Below are positions 4,641-7,675 of a DNA stretch of 7,675 bases, piece by piece. Origin of the DNA: Lachnospiraceae bacterium (GTDB lineage Bacteria; Bacillota; Clostridia; Lachnospirales; Lachnospiraceae); assembly GCA_009774585.1 (NCBI GenBank), contig VSOA01000184.1, positions 1-7,675 on the forward strand. The letters are read 5' to 3'. How positions within the stretch are numbered: position 1 is the stretch's first letter; every line of letters starts with the position of its first letter. Made by a program: the position numbers and the translations under genes. Below the pieces are notes generated by a model. It saw only the letters and a program-made list of their open reading frames with translations, ran no database searches and was not told the origin of the DNA.

Positions 4641-7088
4641 TTATTTGTCTGCTTTCTCCCGCATTTTCTCTTTTAATTCTCTTCGCCACAGATTTGCTTC
4701 CTCTTTGCAGGCGTCATAGTCAAATCGTCCCATCGACTCAGTCACAGCCTTTATATGTTCCTCCCAGCTATCCGTGAAGTCAAACTCATTTAACCGGGCA
4801 ATCACTTCTTCAGCGCAGATGGAATCATACATATTAACACTTTCCAAGAGCTGCCCAATCAATTCCATTAATTCTCTGTCAGTAAAGTCTCTCTTCTCCT
4901 GTACTTCCTCTTCCTTCACCGTGTGATACGGCATAATAATATGGTACAGTCCTCTGTACATAGACAGCAGCGCCGGCGTCCTTGCTATAATTGGTCCCCA
5001 CTCTCTGTGCTTACCATTATTCTCCAAATCTTTCGCTAACTCCGACAGTTCCATGGCTCCTATAGATTTTGATGTACTCTTAAGCGAATGTACCTCTATC
5101 GTATAGGTCTCAAGGTCTCCTTGTTCAACCGCTTTCTCTATAAGATCCGCCTTCTCCTCTATGGTGTCCATATAATCAGACAGAACATCCCTGTACAAAC
5201 TCGCATCTTCGCCGGAATATTTCATTCCAACCATCACATCTATCCCCTCCATCTGCCATAAAAGAGGATTAATCTTCGAATCCGGTTTTACATCGGAAGT
5301 CTGTTCTTCTTTCACCGCCGTCTCAGCAGCATTTTTGTTGGATATAATCTTGTCTTCAGGCAGCCATCTGCGCAGCGTTCTGTCCATAATGCGCATCTCA
5401 ATGGGCTTTGCAACAAAATCATTCATGCCGGCTTCGAGAAACATTTCTTTTGCTCCCCGCACGGCGTTTGCCGAAAGGGCTATGATTGGCATCTCACTAA
5501 ACCGCTCTCCTTCTAAACTCCGGATAATCTTCGTTGTCTCAACACCGTCCATCTGCGGCATCATATGATCCATAAAAATCAAGTCATAGATACGGTTCTG
5601 TACCATCTCTATTGCCTGCTGCCCGCTTTCCGCCATCTCTATACACATTTTATACGGTCGCAGAAGCCCTTCCGCAACTCTTAAATTTACTTTGTTATCA
5701 TCCACAAGCAGTATTCTCGTGTTCGGTGCCGTAAATGTCGTCTGTCGCCCTTTTTGTTTGCGATTCTCTCTATGTACGGCATTCTCCTCTTTCCGGAGCA
5801 CCGGCTGCTGTACGATTTGCGGGTCCGTCTCAATACACGGTCTTGCGTCGATTACCCGCTGTCTGACCGTGAACACAAACTCAGATCCCTTACCAATCTC
5901 ACTCTTCGCATGAAGCGACCCCTGCATCAGTTCAATCAACCGCTTAGAAATAGCTAAGCCAAGTCCGCTTCCGCCCTTGGCACGATTGCTGTTACCATCC
6001 GCCTGTTGAAACTTCGTAAACAGGTCTTCCAGTTGTTTTTCTGACATGCCGATACCGGTATCGGTCACGCAGACTTTAAGATCGATTCTTCCTTCCTCAC
6101 CATCAACCGGTATAGATTCAACCTCCATACGAATCGTACCTTTTTCGGTATATTTGGCGGCATTGCTCAACAGATTTAGTATAATCTGTTTGATGCGCAC
6201 GCCGTCCCCACGCAGGCGGGCGGGAATATCCGGGCTCACGTTCACCATCAATACCACCTGCTTGTCACCGAGCATAACCTGAATCACATTCACCGCATCA
6301 TGAATCAACGACGTAATCTCATACTCTTCTTCCGTAATCTCCAGATTGCCGGAATCTATCTTCGTAATATCCAGAATATCGTCGATGATAGATACCAGAT
6401 CTTCTCCTGCCGCACGGATGTTATACAGATATTCCTTCTCCTGATCCTGAAGCATATCGTTGCGCAGCGCCAGTTCCACCATTCCTGTAATCGCATTCAT
6501 CGGTGTTCTGATCTCATGGCTCATGTTTGCCAGAAAATCTTCTTTGGCATGTGCGGCCGCCTCCGCCTCACTTGCCTTCTGCTCCGCCAGCCGCTGTATA
6601 TTCTGCTGCCTCTTAATGAGCATGATCATCAGAAGCTGTACAAGGTATACGCTGAATATCCGAATCGTAACGGCAATTGAACTATCGTGTGACATAAAAT
6701 TCTGCCACTCTCCCTGCCAGACCAATTCATATATAATAAAGAAAGTACACAGTCCGAGCATTAAATAGTTAGCTTTCAGTATATGGTAAAATGAAATCAG
6801 GCAGACCGCCGCACAAAAAACAGTGAAGACCTCCGTAAACTCACGGAGCATCACACCGTACGAAAAGATATTAATGAAAGTCAAAACAGAAACCGTGTAG
6901 GCCTGAATCTCTATCTTACTGCCATGCAGTCTAAGAATAAGCAGGCTGGCAGCAAAGCTTATAAGCGGTACACAAAACCATCTTATATCCATGCCTAAAT
7001 AAAAAATAATAGACGCAAAATATAACAGATAGAAACAAAAAGCTCCAAATAAATATTTTGGAACCTTGTTATTCTCACTTCCTGACAT
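4641..7088 (-). CDS. Membrane hybrid sensor histidine kinase with receiver and HPt domains
   Basis: An 815-residue inner-membrane sensor. Residues about 12-157 hold around six hydrophobic segments with short loops and no recognised extracellular sensor, so the signal is unknown. A coiled linker (158-182) leads to the HisKA dimerisation domain with HEIRTP and phospho-acceptor His191. The ATPase domain shows the N box (Asn305/Asn309), DTGIG (343-347) and GGSGLGLAIS (372-381). A receiver (about 457-577) has Asp463, Asp464, phospho-acceptor Asp507, Ser539 and Lys561. An HPt domain (about 610-700) carries His667 in EVHSLKSTSKSIG. About 110 helical residues of no recognised domain follow. All catalytic residues are intact, so a His-Asp-His relay within one protein is expected. 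AGAGGG eight bases before the ATG fixes the start. It lies between a free receiver gene and an AraC-type gene, probably in one operon. Confidence 0.95.
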   Translation of the reverse strand: MSGSENNKVPKYLFGAFCFYLLYFASIIFYLGMDIRWFCVPLISFAASLLILRLHGSKIEIQAYTVSVLTFINIFSYGVMLREFTEVFTVFCAAVCLISFYHILKANYLMLGLCTFFIIYELVWQGEWQNFMSHDSSIAVTIRIFSVYLVQLLMIMLIKRQQNIQRLAEQKASEAEAAAHAKEDFLANMSHEIRTPMNAITGMVELALRNDMLQDQEKEYLYNIRAAGEDLVSIIDDILDITKIDSGNLEITEEEYEITSLIHDAVNVIQVMLGDKQVVLMVNVSPDIPARLRGDGVRIKQIILNLLSNAAKYTEKGTIRMEVESIPVDGEEGRIDLKVCVTDTGIGMSEKQLEDLFTKFQQADGNSNRAKGGSGLGLAISKRLIELMQGSLHAKSEIGKGSEFVFTVRQRVIDARPCIETDPQIVQQPVLRKEENAVHRENRKQKGRQTTFTAPNTRILLVDDNKVNLRVAEGLLRPYKMCIEMAESGQQAIEMVQNRIYDLIFMDHMMPQMDGVETTKIIRSLEGERFSEMPIIALSANAVRGAKEMFLEAGMNDFVAKPIEMRIMDRTLRRWLPEDKIISNKNAAETAVKEEQTSDVKPDSKINPLLWQMEGIDVMVGMKYSGEDASLYRDVLSDYMDTIEEKADLIEKAVEQGDLETYTIEVHSLKSTSKSIGAMELSELAKDLENNGKHREWGPIIARTPALLSMYRGLYHIIMPYHTVKEEEVQEKRDFTDRELMELIGQLLESVNMYDSICAEEVIARLNEFDFTDSWEEHIKAVTESMGRFDYDACKEEANLWRRELKEKMREKADK

Positions 7089-7096
7089 ATAGCAAT

Positions 7097-7102
7097 CCCT
7101 CT
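7097..7102 (-). promoter_or_regulatory. Ribosome binding site of the hybrid kinase gene
   Basis: On the minus strand AGAGGG lies 8 bases before the ATG at 7088. Its first base is also the last base of the TAA of a possible small ORF, so the two could be translationally linked. Confidence 0.7.
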
Positions 7103-7167
7103 TAGTGTCTCGTCACGCTCTTGCTCACCGTAATCGTCCGTTCATCCCCATAGGACACAACCTTCAT
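7102..7167 (-). CDS. Possible 21-codon small ORF between receiver and kinase genes
   Basis: The minus strand has ATG AAG GTT GTG ... CAC TAA, encoding a basic 21-residue peptide that begins MKVVSYGDERT and ends SVTRH. Its stop codon runs into the kinase ribosome binding site, an arrangement seen in leader peptides and coupled small genes. A modest AAGG lies 10 bases upstream, inside the first copy of a 17-bp tandem repeat; the ATG is created by the single base that differs in the second copy. It has no recognisable homology, no signal peptide and no membrane segment. It may be a chance frame. Confidence 0.2.
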   Translation of the reverse strand: MKVVSYGDERTITVSKSVTRH

Positions 7168-7192
7168 CCGGCTTCAACCTTAATCCGGCTTC
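7159..7192. repeat. 17-bp tandem duplication with one mismatch
   Basis: AACCTTCATCCGGCTTC (7159-7175) is followed immediately by AACCTTAATCCGGCTTC (7176-7192), identical at 16 of 17 positions. It starts 5 bases after the receiver stop codon on the minus strand. Each copy contains the CCGG palindrome, and CGGCAGAAGCCG next to the stop can make a 4-bp hairpin. Confidence 0.88.
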
Positions 7193-7197
7193 TGCCG

Positions 7198-7611
7198 CTA
7201 ACGTGCAAACGCCTCCTTCATCTTTGCAAGCAACGCATCCTTTGCCACAGGTTTAATAATATAGCCGGCCGGCTTCAGTGAAAGACACTCCATAACCGTT
7301 GTTTTATCAGTCTGCCCCGTCAGAAAATAAACCGGAATATCCTTGGTCGCTTCCCTGCTCTTAATAATCTTAAGCACAGCCGCGCCATTAAACATAGGCA
7401 TCATATAATCTAAGAGGATCAGATCCGGTGTAAATTTCAGAAGAAAATCCACTGCAACTTTACCCGAATTAATCACGGTGACTTTGTACTGATCCTGTAA
7501 ATAATAGCGCAACGTTTTTAACATATTCAAATCATCATCTATAACGAGAATATGCTTTCTGTTGGACAAGTCTCCTGTCTGTTCTAATACAACCTTTTGC
7601 CTTTCTTCCAT
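7198..7611 (-). CDS. Stand-alone CheY-like response regulator receiver
   Basis: A 137-residue cytoplasmic protein made of a single receiver domain (about 19-135) after a short polar N-terminus. The acidic pocket is Asp25/Asp26 in ILVIDDD, the phospho-acceptor is Asp68 in LILLDYMMP, the switch residue is Thr98 in YFLTGQ, and the conserved lysine is Lys120 in IIKPV. There is no output domain, so it cannot bind DNA by a known domain; it may act as a protein-interaction switch, a phosphate sink or a relay intermediate. It precedes the hybrid kinase by 109 bases on the same strand, and the kinase HPt His667 is a natural phosphate donor. The start at 7611 is supported by AGAGGA about 10 bases upstream (7622-7627). 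Family assignment is firm; partner and role are inferred. Confidence 0.93.
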   Translation of the reverse strand: MEERQKVVLEQTGDLSNRKHILVIDDDLNMLKTLRYYLQDQYKVTVINSGKVAVDFLLKFTPDLILLDYMMPMFNGAAVLKIIKSREATKDIPVYFLTGQTDKTTVMECLSLKPAGYIIKPVAKDALLAKMKEAFAR

Positions 7612-7663
7612 TCTTTCACCGTCCTCTCAAGTTACAACCTGTTACTATATATGGTTACTTTAT

Positions 7664-7672
7664 ATTGTATCA
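7664..7672 (-). promoter_or_regulatory. Extended -10 promoter of the receiver-kinase-AraC operon
   Basis: On the minus strand TGATACAAT is an extended -10 (TGn plus TACAAT, 5/6 match). The matching -35 would lie beyond the window edge. The start site would fall near 7657, giving a leader of about 45 bases that holds three GTAAC copies (at 7658-7654, 7645-7641 and 7635-7631, spaced 13 and 10 bases), possibly a binding site. Confidence 0.42.
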
Positions 7673-7675
7673 TTA

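Noticed and set aside
6049..6064. Perfect 16-bp palindrome CCGATACCGGTATCGG in the kinase gene
   Set aside because: It is explained by codons for the conserved ATP-binding motif DTGIG (GAT ACC GGT ATC GGC), so there is no need for a regulatory role.
1..7675. CRISPR array, tRNA, rRNA, insertion sequence or attachment site
   Set aside because: No spaced repeat array, tRNA cloverleaf, rRNA segment, transposase or flanking terminal repeats could be found; the only tandem repeats are the two short ones listed.

Overview
The window looks like chromosome from a Gram-positive anaerobe of the Clostridia, most likely a Lachnospiraceae-type gut bacterium. The reasons are the Firmicutes-type (class II) galactose-1-phosphate uridylyltransferase next to galactokinase, strong AGGAG-type ribosome binding sites, moderate GC in the main block, and a large membrane hybrid kinase with a C-terminal HPt domain. 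This assignment is by resemblance only; there is no rRNA or other taxonomic marker.

Layout. At the left edge a short AT-rich segment carries one plus-strand gene, a 115-residue XRE/Cro-type helix-turn-helix protein (140-487). A 340-base gene-free interval (488-827) follows. It holds a perfect TATAAT box abutting a lac-operator-like sequence, a strong hairpin that reads as the terminator of the minus-strand genes, and an 18-bp tandem repeat. Everything else is on the minus strand. In transcription order it is a stand-alone CheY-like receiver (7611-7198), an 815-residue membrane hybrid histidine kinase (7088-4641), an AraC/XylS-family regulator (4637-3729) separated from the kinase stop by only 3 bases, then galK (3546-2383) and galT (2339-828).

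How the genes may work together. galK and galT supply two Leloir-pathway steps: galactose to galactose-1-phosphate, then exchange with UDP-glucose. galE, galM and any transporter are absent from the window. The AraC regulator has an N-terminal sensor region of the kind seen in sugar-operon regulators of the MsmR/RafR type and sits directly upstream of galK, so it is the best candidate for controlling galKT. The galK leader has spaced GTGAACA repeats in front of a -10-like box, plus a separate TTGACA promoter whose -10 lies inside a 26-bp inverted repeat. The kinase contains all the parts of a phosphorelay (His191, Asp507, His667), and the free receiver (Asp68) could be its last acceptor. No DNA-binding response regulator is present, so how the relay reaches an output is open. 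The most interesting feature is this apparent coupling of a membrane phosphorelay to an AraC/galKT locus. Small structures in the leaders, namely a 17-bp tandem duplication with a possible small ORF and a terminator-like palindrome inside the araC-type gene, are secondary leads.
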